Shown one piece after another: positions 1 to 5,957 of a stretch of 6,884 nt of DNA (position 1 is the stretch's first letter; each line of letters starts with the position of its first letter). Position numbers and translations under genes: made by a program. The DNA is taken from positions 1 to 6,884 of the forward strand of contig DALF01000024.1 of assembly GCA_002499345.1 (NCBI GenBank), given 5' to 3'. The DNA comes from Euryarchaeota archaeon UBA170 (GTDB lineage: Archaea > Thermoplasmatota > Poseidoniia > Poseidoniales > Thalassarchaeaceae). Below the pieces are notes generated by a model. It was not told where the DNA came from. It did no database searches and saw only the letters and a program-made list of their open reading frames with translations.

Positions 1-861
1 GCCTACGAGCCCAAGGCGACTGGAACTCCATTCAGGGGCATAGACATCAGGAAGGTATCAGTATGGATATTCCTAATGTCTGAGATGATGGTCTTCACCT
101 CACTGTTCAGTACTTACATGAGGTACAGATTCGGTATTGAGTCTTGCGAGTCAGTTTTCGAGTCAGGACAGTGGGTAGAGGGAACATCAGTTACCTGCTT
201 CGAGCCAGCAGGCCACCTCATATCTTCATCGTGGTTCCACATAGCACCCGGGGCGATAAACACCTTCGCCCTCATAGTTTCCTCATTCACCGTGGTTCAG
301 GCATTGAGGTATGCTAAGAAGGTGGATTTGGATCATAAGGTAAGAACGAAGCTAGTTACTAGGTATTTGGGAGCTACAACTGTACTAGCGATTCTCTTCC
401 TGACTCTAAAGATGATTGAGTGGTTCATAGGATTCCCCCTTCCAGAATTCCTCGCAGAGTACAATCACGGAGATACCACAATCAAGTCCCTATATGCCGA
501 AGGATACCTAATCAATGCCGATAGTTATCAGCACCATTACTATGACACTGCATACTTAGCCGATCATGGCCATGGGATCTCTCATGATACCGAGCTCTAT
601 GCGATGATGGAGTCTGGAACCCACTCTGGAGGACAGATGATGGCTAATATCAGGGTCAGTGCATCCACTTTCTATGTAACAACAGGCACTCATGGGGTCC
701 ACGTACTTGGTGGAATAATCGGACTAATGTACATGACATTCAAGGCTAGCAGGGGAGGCTATACTCCTGAAAATGCTGTTTCAATAGAGTATTTCGGACT
801 CTACTGGCACTTCGTTGATCTAATATGGGTCATCGTATTCCCGTTCTTCTATCTGTATTGA
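1..861 (+). CDS. coxC: Heme-copper (cytochrome c) oxidase subunit III, 5'-truncated by window edge
   Basis: The frame is open from base 1 (A-Y-E-P-K...), so the ATG at 76 is internal and the true start lies upstream; 286 residues are visible. Five membrane helices match helices III-VII of the family: roughly residues 19-40 (with the conserved Ser-Glu, Glu28), 83-106, 118-142, 220-248 and 262-286. Family signatures are TGTHGVHV (228-235) and YWHFVD (268-273). It is the non-catalytic integral-membrane subunit that packs against subunit I of the aerobic terminal oxidase. Two oddities: the loop between helices V and VI is about 80 residues instead of about 16 and holds seven histidines, and the III-IV loop carries two cysteines (49 and 66). 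By family topology both loops face outward. The subunit IV gene starts 9 bases after its stop. Family assignment is firm; partner cofactors are not visible. Confidence 0.95.
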   Translation, partial: AYEPKATGTPFRGIDIRKVSVWIFLMSEMMVFTSLFSTYMRYRFGIESCESVFESGQWVEGTSVTCFEPAGHLISSSWFHIAPGAINTFALIVSSFTVVQALRYAKKVDLDHKVRTKLVTRYLGATTVLAILFLTLKMIEWFIGFPLPEFLAEYNHGDTTIKSLYAEGYLINADSYQHHYYDTAYLADHGHGISHDTELYAMMESGTHSGGQMMANIRVSASTFYVTTGTHGVHVLGGIIGLMYMTFKASRGGYTPENAVSIEYFGLYWHFVDLIWVIVFPFFYLY

Positions 862-867
862 GGTGAT
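860..867 (+). promoter_or_regulatory. Shine-Dalgarno of oxidase subunit IV
   Basis: GAGGTGAT is an uninterrupted match to the complement of the archaeal 16S 3' end. It overlaps the TGA stop of subunit III and ends three bases before the TTG at 871. This fixes TTG as the start of subunit IV and suggests coupled translation of the two subunits. Confidence 0.85.
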
Positions 868-870
868 AAA

Positions 871-1218
871 TTGGCGCATTATACTATACTTGGAAAAGAC
901 CCATACTGGATGAACTTCATTGGTTTGATGGTATTAACCCTGATTGAAGTGGTTGCTGTGGGGTTCCATCTCCCAGATGAGCGAATTTTCATATTCAGCA
1001 ACTACACTCTGATGATACTAACTGTTGTAGCTATTCCGAAATTCATTATGATAGCGCTGATATTCATGCACTTGTATGGAGAAGAGGATTCAGGCATTCT
1101 TACAGTGACAGCATTGTTCCCATCATTCTTCATAATCATAATGATCCTATTCATTGGTTTGACTCATCCCGAGGCTACAACTGGCCTTCCAGCATGGTGC
1201 AGACCCGGAACCTACTGA
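871..1218 (+). CDS. Cytochrome c oxidase subunit IV (prokaryotic COX4/CyoD-like small membrane subunit)
   Basis: This 115-residue protein has three hydrophobic helices at about 14-33, 43-68 and 75-98. Helix 2 ends in KFIMIALIFMHLYGE (57-71), which follows the K-x3-AL-x-FMHL pattern of prokaryotic subunit IV/CyoD proteins. The start is TTG, chosen because an exact Shine-Dalgarno sits just upstream and no better start exists in frame. It follows subunit III by 9 bases, so the two genes are almost certainly cotranscribed as the tail of an oxidase operon whose subunits I and II would lie to the left. The subunit probably helps assembly or stability of the complex; no catalytic residues are expected. 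The C-terminus (100-115) is a short polar tail with one cysteine (110). Confidence 0.85.
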   Translation: MAHYTILGKDPYWMNFIGLMVLTLIEVVAVGFHLPDERIFIFSNYTLMILTVVAIPKFIMIALIFMHLYGEEDSGILTVTALFPSFFIIIMILFIGLTHPEATTGLPAWCRPGTY

Positions 1219-1258
1219 TGGAAAGGTTTCATGGCCAGTACCTATTCGCATACTCGCT

Positions 1259-1344
1259 GCAGACGTCGCTTAGCCTGGTATAGCGCCGGATTTGAAATCC
1301 GGTGTCCTTGTGACTCGGGAGTTCAAATCTCTCCGTCTGCGCCA
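1259..1344 (+). tRNA. tRNA-Ser(TGA), with encoded CCA
   Basis: A complete class II cloverleaf can be folded by eye. The acceptor is GCAGACG (1259-1265) with CGTCTGC (1334-1340), seven perfect pairs. The D stem is three pairs (1268-1270/1282-1284) with A14, G18-G19 and A21 in place. The anticodon stem is CCGGA/TCCGG (1286-1290/1298-1302), with loop TTTGAAA giving anticodon TGA (1293-1295), which reads UCA. The 14-base variable arm (1303-1316) carries a GTC/GAC stem, as expected for serine. The T arm is GGGAG-TTCAAAT-CTCTC. The discriminator is G1341, and CCA is encoded at 1342-1344. It lies 40 bases after the oxidase subunit IV stop and may be cotranscribed. The opposing lipid kinase gene ends only five bases after the CCA. 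Confidence 0.95.
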
Positions 1345-1349
1345 TCAAA

Positions 1350-2393
1350 TTATCCATTCTTCACTAAGTTAGGGGGATCTGTTCCGCCTCTAACATTCAG
1401 GACATTGGCATGGAAGTCAAATTTGACAGGAGTAGTCATTGAGATCTCACCATCCAAGCTGATGAATAGAGGAGGATCATGCCCATGCTCTTCTGTGGGC
1501 TTACCATTCTTGTCCAACGCACTAATCTCAAACCTCCTACAAGATTCCATGGTTATCTTACCCCACTTCCCCACATGCTTACCTTTCTCTAGAGGTCCCA
1601 TGACCCTGAGCATCTGACTCTTCGAGAGTCCAAAACCTAGGACGATTTTGGAACTGTCACCAAAAGGATGCATTCCAGGGGCTACCTTGTAACCTCCTCC
1701 AAAAGTCTCTGCTTGCATCATAGCGAAAAGTCCGGTTAGATCCACTTTCCTACCGGGCTCGTCATCAACCTTGATCCACGCCATTTGACTCTTCCAGCCA
1801 AGAATAGCTTTTATCGCTAGGAATGTATATTTCTTCTGACCGCTTATCCATGAGAAGTGGCCCTCATCCTTCATCCTATTGATTGAGGATGTCACACCGC
1901 CATCACACTCTAGAAAACACCAACGTACAAGATTCTCCTTTCTAGAAGGGGTTCCAGTAGCAGGATAGTGTTTGGGAGAGGGAATGCCCGGGTATTCCGG
2001 AGCCCTCAGGCCCTCAACTCTTATCCCCCCTACGGAATAGTCTACTCCCTCTTTCAGTATTGAAATGGCTCCTTCTATGTCATTGAGAGGTACTCCAATT
2101 GATCTAGCAAAATCATCACCATTCCCCATTGGAATAACTCCAAGCCTCATGTCAGAGCCACGAATGCCGTTAGCAACTTCATGAACAGTTCCATCGCCCC
2201 CCACTGCTACAACCAAATCGTAGTCACTTCCTCTCAAATCACTGGAAATCTCTATCGCGTGCCCCTTTCCTGCTGTCATGAAGACCTCAAAATCTATTCC
2301 TGAGGATTCCAGAGACTCTTCCACTTTGTGAAAAATTTTCCCTAGCTTACCGTCTCTGGCATTTGGATTGACAATACACGCCACTCGTGTCAC
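1350..2393 (-). CDS. Diacylglycerol kinase-family lipid kinase (YegS/BmrU type)
   Basis: The 347-residue protein shows the DAGK catalytic domain: VNPNARDGK (8-16) for the N-terminal strand and glycine turn, GGDGTVHE (65-72) as the nucleotide-binding signature, and IPMGNGDDFAR (87-97), which corresponds to the usual GTGNDFAR. The C-terminal lobe has FGGGYKVAP (231-239) and LDGE (313-316), as in YegS/DgkB proteins. Family members use ATP to phosphorylate a lipid hydroxyl; in archaea the acceptor could be an isoprenoid glycerol, a polyprenol or another lipid, and nothing here identifies it. Residues about 129-155 form a proline-rich insertion. The start is GTG at 2393 because the in-frame TAG at 2399-2397 leaves no longer option; no Shine-Dalgarno is present and a perfect inverted repeat abuts the start. 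Divergent from ribD, convergent with tRNA-Ser. Cytoplasmic or membrane-associated. Confidence 0.85.
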   Translation of the reverse strand: MTRVACIVNPNARDGKLGKIFHKVEESLESSGIDFEVFMTAGKGHAIEISSDLRGSDYDLVVAVGGDGTVHEVANGIRGSDMRLGVIPMGNGDDFARSIGVPLNDIEGAISILKEGVDYSVGGIRVEGLRAPEYPGIPSPKHYPATGTPSRKENLVRWCFLECDGGVTSSINRMKDEGHFSWISGQKKYTFLAIKAILGWKSQMAWIKVDDEPGRKVDLTGLFAMMQAETFGGGYKVAPGMHPFGDSSKIVLGFGLSKSQMLRVMGPLEKGKHVGKWGKITMESCRRFEISALDKNGKPTEEHGHDPPLFISLDGEISMTTPVKFDFHANVLNVRGGTDPPNLVKNG

Positions 2394-2413
2394 ATGCTAG
2401 CGAGTGCTAGCAT
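2394..2413. repeat. Perfect 8-bp inverted repeat at the lipid kinase start codon
   Basis: ATGCTAGC (2394-2401) and GCTAGCAT (2406-2413) are exact reverse complements with a 4-base GAGT spacer. The repeat touches the GTG start of the minus-strand kinase gene and lies in the divergent spacer. It could be an operator for a dimeric regulator, or a hairpin in the kinase mRNA leader where a Shine-Dalgarno would normally be. Confidence 0.65.
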
Positions 2414-2435
2414 AGGACTTCATACTGCCGAAGCA

Positions 2436-2445
2436 AGATATGATA
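2436..2445 (+). promoter_or_regulatory. Possible TATA-like element for ribD (leaderless mRNA)
   Basis: AGATATGATA is the most AT-rich stretch in the divergent spacer and lies about 29-38 bases before the ribD ATG. That would suit a transcript starting at or just before the ATG. ribD has no Shine-Dalgarno, which also fits a leaderless message. This is weak motif evidence only. Confidence 0.25.
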
Positions 2446-2473
2446 GCGAAGGTAGTATCGCGATTAGGCATAA

Positions 2474-3550
2474 ATGGGCCAAGATGACCGATTCATGCGT
2501 CTCGCGCTTGAGCTAGGATCAAGAGGTGGGCACAAGGTGCTACCCAACCCTAGAGTCGGTTGTATACTAGTGAGGGACGGAGAGGTAATTGCAGAGGGGT
2601 GGCACGATCATATTGGGGGGTTACATGCTGAGCAGATGGCTATAGCGGATGCAGAATCCAGAGGGGTACCTACTCAGGGCTCTACTGCATTCGTCACTCT
2701 AGAACCATGTAATCACTTCGGCCGAACCCCTCCTTGTACTGAGGCACTACTATGGGCTGGAATAGAGAGGGTCGTAATAGGTTCCATGGATCCAAACCCA
2801 ACTGTTAGGGGAAATGGGGCAGATTCACTAGAGAAGAATGGCGTAAAAGTCAGTACTGGAATACTAGAATCTGAATGTAACCAGCAAATGAGGCCATTCA
2901 TGCATTGGTGCGAGAATAGAAGACCATTCGTTACAATCAAGGCCGCTTTGGATTCTAATGGATTCACTGATTGTGGCATAGATATGGAGCCAGTACGATT
3001 CTCTTCAAGGGAATCTCTCGGTCTCGTTCACGAACTTAGAGCCGAATCAATGGCTATTCTCGTAGGAGTTAACACAGTACTCAGAGACAATCCCTCTCTC
3101 ACTGTAAGGGGAGTTGAAATGGGTCCCAGAAAACAGCCTTTGAGAGTTATTATCGATCCAAGTTGCAAGGTTAAGGACAGTCACAGAGTAATGTCTGACA
3201 GAGAGTCAGAAACCCTCCTTATTCATACCTCAGAACCGGGGGTGCAAAGAGACCATGAACACGTTGAGAGACTGGTGATGGCGGATTCGGATGGTGAAAT
3301 TCCAATATCTCGTATCCTTGATATGCTGGGTGACAGAGGAATTCAGACTCTGTTGGTGGAAGGAGGAGCTGATACTTGGAACAGATTCATCAAATCCGGT
3401 TTCGTAGACATGGCGCATATATGTAGATCCCAAATCGAATTAGAGGGGGCAAGGGGTGCTTTTGATGAAGGCACTCTCAAAGAATGCGGCCTCACTAAGA
3501 TACAGACATTCACTTCCGGAGGAGACGATATCACTCGCTGGGGCAAGTAG
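2474..3550 (+). CDS. ribD: Bifunctional riboflavin biosynthesis protein RibD (deaminase/reductase)
   Basis: The 358-residue length is that of full bacterial-type RibD. The N-terminal zinc deaminase domain (1-145) has NPRVGC (25-30), HAE (51-53: zinc ligand His51, catalytic Glu53) and PCNHFGRTPPC (78-88: zinc ligands Cys79, Cys88). The C-terminal RibD/DHFR-like reductase domain (about 150-358) has RPFVTIKAA (150-158), LRAESMAILVGVNTVLRDNP (188-207) and LLVEGGADTWNRF (293-305). It deaminates the pyrimidine made from GTP, then reduces the ribosyl side chain with NADPH, giving 5-amino-6-ribitylamino-uracil phosphate. The WITG-like motif common in the reductase domain appears as RFSSRES (175-181). 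ATG at 2474 begins right before the conserved first helix; no Shine-Dalgarno is seen. No other riboflavin gene is in the window. Confidence 0.95.
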   Translation: MGQDDRFMRLALELGSRGGHKVLPNPRVGCILVRDGEVIAEGWHDHIGGLHAEQMAIADAESRGVPTQGSTAFVTLEPCNHFGRTPPCTEALLWAGIERVVIGSMDPNPTVRGNGADSLEKNGVKVSTGILESECNQQMRPFMHWCENRRPFVTIKAALDSNGFTDCGIDMEPVRFSSRESLGLVHELRAESMAILVGVNTVLRDNPSLTVRGVEMGPRKQPLRVIIDPSCKVKDSHRVMSDRESETLLIHTSEPGVQRDHEHVERLVMADSDGEIPISRILDMLGDRGIQTLLVEGGADTWNRFIKSGFVDMAHICRSQIELEGARGAFDEGTLKECGLTKIQTFTSGGDDITRWGK

Positions 3551-3627
3551 TGGTGGGCGATACAGGATTCGAACCCGTGTCCTAGCGTCCGAAGCGCCAG
3601 ATGATATCCAGACTACACCAATCGCCC
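3551..3627 (-). tRNA. tRNA-Arg(TCG), with encoded CCA
   Basis: Read on the minus strand, the acceptor is GGGCGAT/ATCGCCC (3627-3621 with 3561-3555), seven perfect pairs. The D arm has A14, G18-G19 and A21 in register, with pairs G10-U25, U11-A24 and G12-C23 and a U13-U22 mismatch. The anticodon stem TGGCG/CGCTA encloses CTTCGGA, giving anticodon TCG, which reads CGA (Arg). The variable loop is four bases (GGAC). The T arm is ACGGG-TTCGAAT-CCTGT. The discriminator is A (complement of 3554), and CCA is encoded at 3553-3551, touching the ribD stop codon on the other strand. It lies 26 bases downstream of trmG10 on the same strand, so cotranscription is possible. Confidence 0.95.
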
Positions 3628-3653
3628 AACCATAGACGATGGCTCTTCCATTT

Positions 3654-4787
3654 TCAATCCGCCGGATGACAGACCACAATTACTCTCACTAGGCTCTTGT
3701 GAACCCTAACAGGACAGAAAAGATGAACATTCCATCCTGCATCCTCTATTTTTCCTAATAAATCTGACCACTTTCTCCCCATAACTATTGAATCATCAGC
3801 ATTTTCTAATGTTAATGAATCAGGCCCAGATGGAAGCATAGTAGAAACTACTCCTCGCCCATCTATTTTTTTCGCCTCTCTGAGAACACTGAGAAAAATC
3901 TCTAATGAATCGTCAGATTTCCAAGAACTCCTCCCATAAGGTGGATCGAAGACAAATGAGCAATCCTGCCTTTTTCCCCATAATTTAGAGAGTTCGGATG
4001 CATCCCATTTCTTCACTATACCATCCTTCTCAAGCCATCTTAGATTTTCTCTAGTGCCCTTGACCATTCTAGAGTCCAAATCACTAGCTAGGACCTCTAT
4101 ATCCTGTAATGCGGCCTCTATTGCTATTCCTCCTGTTCCACAGAACGGATCAACTACTGTCCCGATTTCTCTTCCTTGAATATTCGATAACGATATCAGA
4201 AGTCTGGCTTGTCTAGGCTCCAGCGATACTGGCTTGAAGTAAGGTCGCTCTGTTGGAGATCTACCTGAGAAATCTTCCTTGGACCAGTCCCTAATGCTCA
4301 ACCCCCATACGACCATTATATCTCTAAAAACAAAAGGTTCTGGATGGGAATCTCCCTCATTAGAGCCAGCAATAATGATGGTAATTTCATTAGACGGAGT
4401 TTCTAAATTGACCTCTCTCCCACTAGAAGAAACAACTCTTCCTACTGCCTCTTCAAACCTCCTACTACTAATCGAATTGGGGAGCTCACCTATCTTCCTA
4501 GTTCGAACAGCAAAATCTCCCTCGCCAATATTCTGAATACCCCAATCTCCAATTTCCTGGCAGAGTAAATCCTGGAATTCCAAAGAATCTGGAAATCTAG
4601 AATGACCTCCTAGAAGTAGCACCTCGTCCAGAAGTGCTGACTTGGATAATCTTGAGATATCTTCATCTCCTGTATCACAAGTGACGATACGATGATGTAA
4701 GGTATTGACATCTCCCAGTAAAGCCCTCATTTCCTCTCTGAAGAGCCAAGAATGCCATCCTATTCCAACCAACGCAAGACTCAGCAT
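3654..4787 (-). CDS. trmG10: tRNA (guanine(10)-N2)-methyltransferase, archaeal Trm-G10/Trm11-like
   Basis: The protein has 377 residues. The C-terminal half is a Rossmann methyltransferase: RPYFKPVSLEPRQARLLISL (181-200) is the characteristic lead-in, DPFCGTGG (213-220) is SAM motif I, ASDLD (234-238) follows the second strand, and DPPYG (281-285) is the N6/N2-amino methyltransferase motif IV. The tail RVHKSLVRVIVV (361-372) matches the HKS-x-x-R end of the Trm11/Trm-G10 family. Residues 1-160 are a divergent N-terminal region expected to hold a THUMP RNA-binding domain (GEGDFAVRTRKIG, 88-100, resembles its core). The enzyme should methylate G10 of tRNAs. ATG at 4787 has a good Shine-Dalgarno. 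tRNA-Arg follows directly downstream; fen is divergent upstream. Confidence 0.9.
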   Translation of the reverse strand: MLSLALVGIGWHSWLFREEMRALLGDVNTLHHRIVTCDTGDEDISRLSKSALLDEVLLLGGHSRFPDSLEFQDLLCQEIGDWGIQNIGEGDFAVRTRKIGELPNSISSRRFEEAVGRVVSSSGREVNLETPSNEITIIIAGSNEGDSHPEPFVFRDIMVVWGLSIRDWSKEDFSGRSPTERPYFKPVSLEPRQARLLISLSNIQGREIGTVVDPFCGTGGIAIEAALQDIEVLASDLDSRMVKGTRENLRWLEKDGIVKKWDASELSKLWGKRQDCSFVFDPPYGRSSWKSDDSLEIFLSVLREAKKIDGRGVVSTMLPSGPDSLTLENADDSIVMGRKWSDLLGKIEDAGWNVHLFCPVRVHKSLVRVIVVCHPAD

Positions 4788-4792
4788 GCTCC

Positions 4793-4797
4793 CCTCC
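4793..4797 (-). promoter_or_regulatory. Shine-Dalgarno of trmG10
   Basis: On the minus strand GGAGG lies five bases before the ATG at 4787. This supports that start and shows that trmG10 is translated from a message with a leader. Confidence 0.65.
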
Positions 4798-4862
4798 AGT
4801 CGATGACTAGAACTTCAACCCTAAATGCCTTGACATGCCCCCGATAGCGAGGATGGTGGGAA

Positions 4863-5870
4863 ATGGGCTGTAATCTCAAAGACTTGGCTCCTGCTAAGCC
4901 TATCGAAATAAGCGATTTATCTGGACAGAGGGTGGCTATAGACGTCTTCTTGAACGCGTACCAGTTCATCACTTCCATGACAGGAGAGGACGGTAAGCCA
5001 CTATCTTACAATGGTAAGCCAGTATCTCATCTGATGGGCTTCCTTGACAGGGCATCAATTCTTGTTTCAGAGGGAATAGACCCTATTTTCGTATTTGACG
5101 GTAAACCACATGATCTCAAGCGAGCTACTCTGAATGACAGGAAAACAAGGAAAATCGATGCTAAGAGCAAGTGGGAGAATGCAATTACAGAGGGAGACAT
5201 GTCCGCGGCCAAGAAGTTAGGTCCGCAAACAGCAGAATATACTCCTGAAATGGTTGCAGAGACAAAACGACTCTTCGATTGCATGGGGCTGGTATGGATT
5301 GATGCGCCTATGGAAGCCGAAGGAGCAGCGGCAGTAATGTGCAGGAGGGGAATCGTTGGAGCAGTCGCTAGCCAGGATTGGGATACCCTTGTGTACGGAT
5401 CCCCTTTCATGATAAGAAATCTCACCGCTCATGGGACGAGGAAGTTTGGAAGGGTAATGCAGGCTGAAATGATATCTCTGGGTGAGATGCTAGAAGGCCT
5501 AGGAATATCTCACAGCCAACTAGTTGATTTGGCAATAATGATTGGAACTGACTTCCATCCGGGGATTAAGGGAATTGGTCCAAAAACAGGTCTGAAGTTA
5601 ATCAAGGAACATGGAAATATGGAAGGAGTCTCTTCCGTAAAGGGATTTGAGCTACCAGATAACCTAGAACAGATAAGGTCACTATTTCTGAACCATCCAA
5701 CCGGTGATGGCCCTGTTCCTCATTCTAGGCCCGCAATCGAGGAAGATTTGATCCAGTTCCTACAGATTGAGAGGGGCTTTGGCGATGGAAGGATGAAGAG
5801 GGCCTTGGATAGGCTAAGCTCCGTGGGTAAATTGAGATCCAAGAGCAGACCAACACTGTTTGACTTCTGA
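4863..5870 (+). CDS. fen: Flap endonuclease 1 (FEN1/XPG family)
   Basis: The 335 residues cover the whole archaeal FEN1 fold. The N domain begins Met-Gly, which is needed for the active site and supports this ATG, and carries Asp27 (VAIDVF) and Asp79 (VFDGKP). The I domain has Glu151 and Glu153 (APMEAEGAAA), Asp172 and Asp174 (SQDWDTLVYG), and Asp230 (IMIGTDFHPG). The helix-hairpin-helix DNA-binding motif is GIKGIGPKTGLKLI (234-247). All seven metal-binding acidic residues are present. FEN1 removes 5' flaps during Okazaki fragment maturation and base excision repair, normally tethered to PCNA. The C-terminus RPTLFDF is a degenerate PCNA-binding box: Arg replaces the leading Gln and the final aromatic is absent. 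A modest GGTG Shine-Dalgarno lies at 4855-4858. Divergent from trmG10. Confidence 0.95.
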   Translation: MGCNLKDLAPAKPIEISDLSGQRVAIDVFLNAYQFITSMTGEDGKPLSYNGKPVSHLMGFLDRASILVSEGIDPIFVFDGKPHDLKRATLNDRKTRKIDAKSKWENAITEGDMSAAKKLGPQTAEYTPEMVAETKRLFDCMGLVWIDAPMEAEGAAAVMCRRGIVGAVASQDWDTLVYGSPFMIRNLTAHGTRKFGRVMQAEMISLGEMLEGLGISHSQLVDLAIMIGTDFHPGIKGIGPKTGLKLIKEHGNMEGVSSVKGFELPDNLEQIRSLFLNHPTGDGPVPHSRPAIEEDLIQFLQIERGFGDGRMKRALDRLSSVGKLRSKSRPTLFDF

Positions 5871-5884
5871 TTTGTTGCGTCCAC

Positions 5885-5907
5885 CCCGGGGACTGAACGC
5901 CCCCGGG
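5885..5907. terminator. GC-rich hairpin after fen
   Basis: CCCGGGG (5885-5891) pairs perfectly with CCCCGGG (5901-5907) around a 9-base loop. It begins 14 bases after the fen stop, in the spacer between convergent genes. No T-run follows, so it is not a classic intrinsic terminator; mRNA 3'-end protection or a transcription barrier is an alternative. Confidence 0.4.
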
Positions 5908-5912
5908 ATGTC

Positions 5913-5957
5913 CTGTCTCCAATGGCAGTAGCCATCAGGCCGAACGAAAAGAGACAG
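5913..5957. repeat. Nested inverted repeats in the convergent spacer
   Basis: The outer arms CTGTCTC (5913-5919) and GAGACAG (5951-5957) are exact reverse complements. Inside them ATGGC (5922-5926) and GCCAT (5931-5935) form a second hairpin with a 4-base AGTA loop. The outer repeat ends directly against the stop codon of the minus-strand gene, so it would form in the 3' end of that transcript; it may act in 3'-end formation for one or both genes. Confidence 0.45.

Noticed and set aside
1259..1344. tRNA-Sec or tRNA-Leu reading of the class II tRNA
   Set aside because: The anticodon is TGA (Ser), not TCA (Sec) or a leucine anticodon, and the acceptor is the normal 7 pairs.
1231..1617. Plus-strand open frame of 128 codons
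   Set aside because: It runs through the whole tRNA-Ser and then antisense to the lipid kinase; its translation has no family signature and no ribosome-binding site.
3230..3679. Minus-strand open frames beneath ribD and across tRNA-Arg
   Set aside because: They lie antisense to strongly conserved RibD motifs or through a folded tRNA and show no recognisable domain.
4784..4789. GCATGC palindrome at the trmG10 start
   Set aside because: A six-base palindrome spanning an ATG is expected by chance and has no extended symmetry.
5027..5935. Minus-strand open frames under fen
   Set aside because: They are shadows of the FEN1 catalytic region; FEN1 has all seven active-site acids in its own frame.
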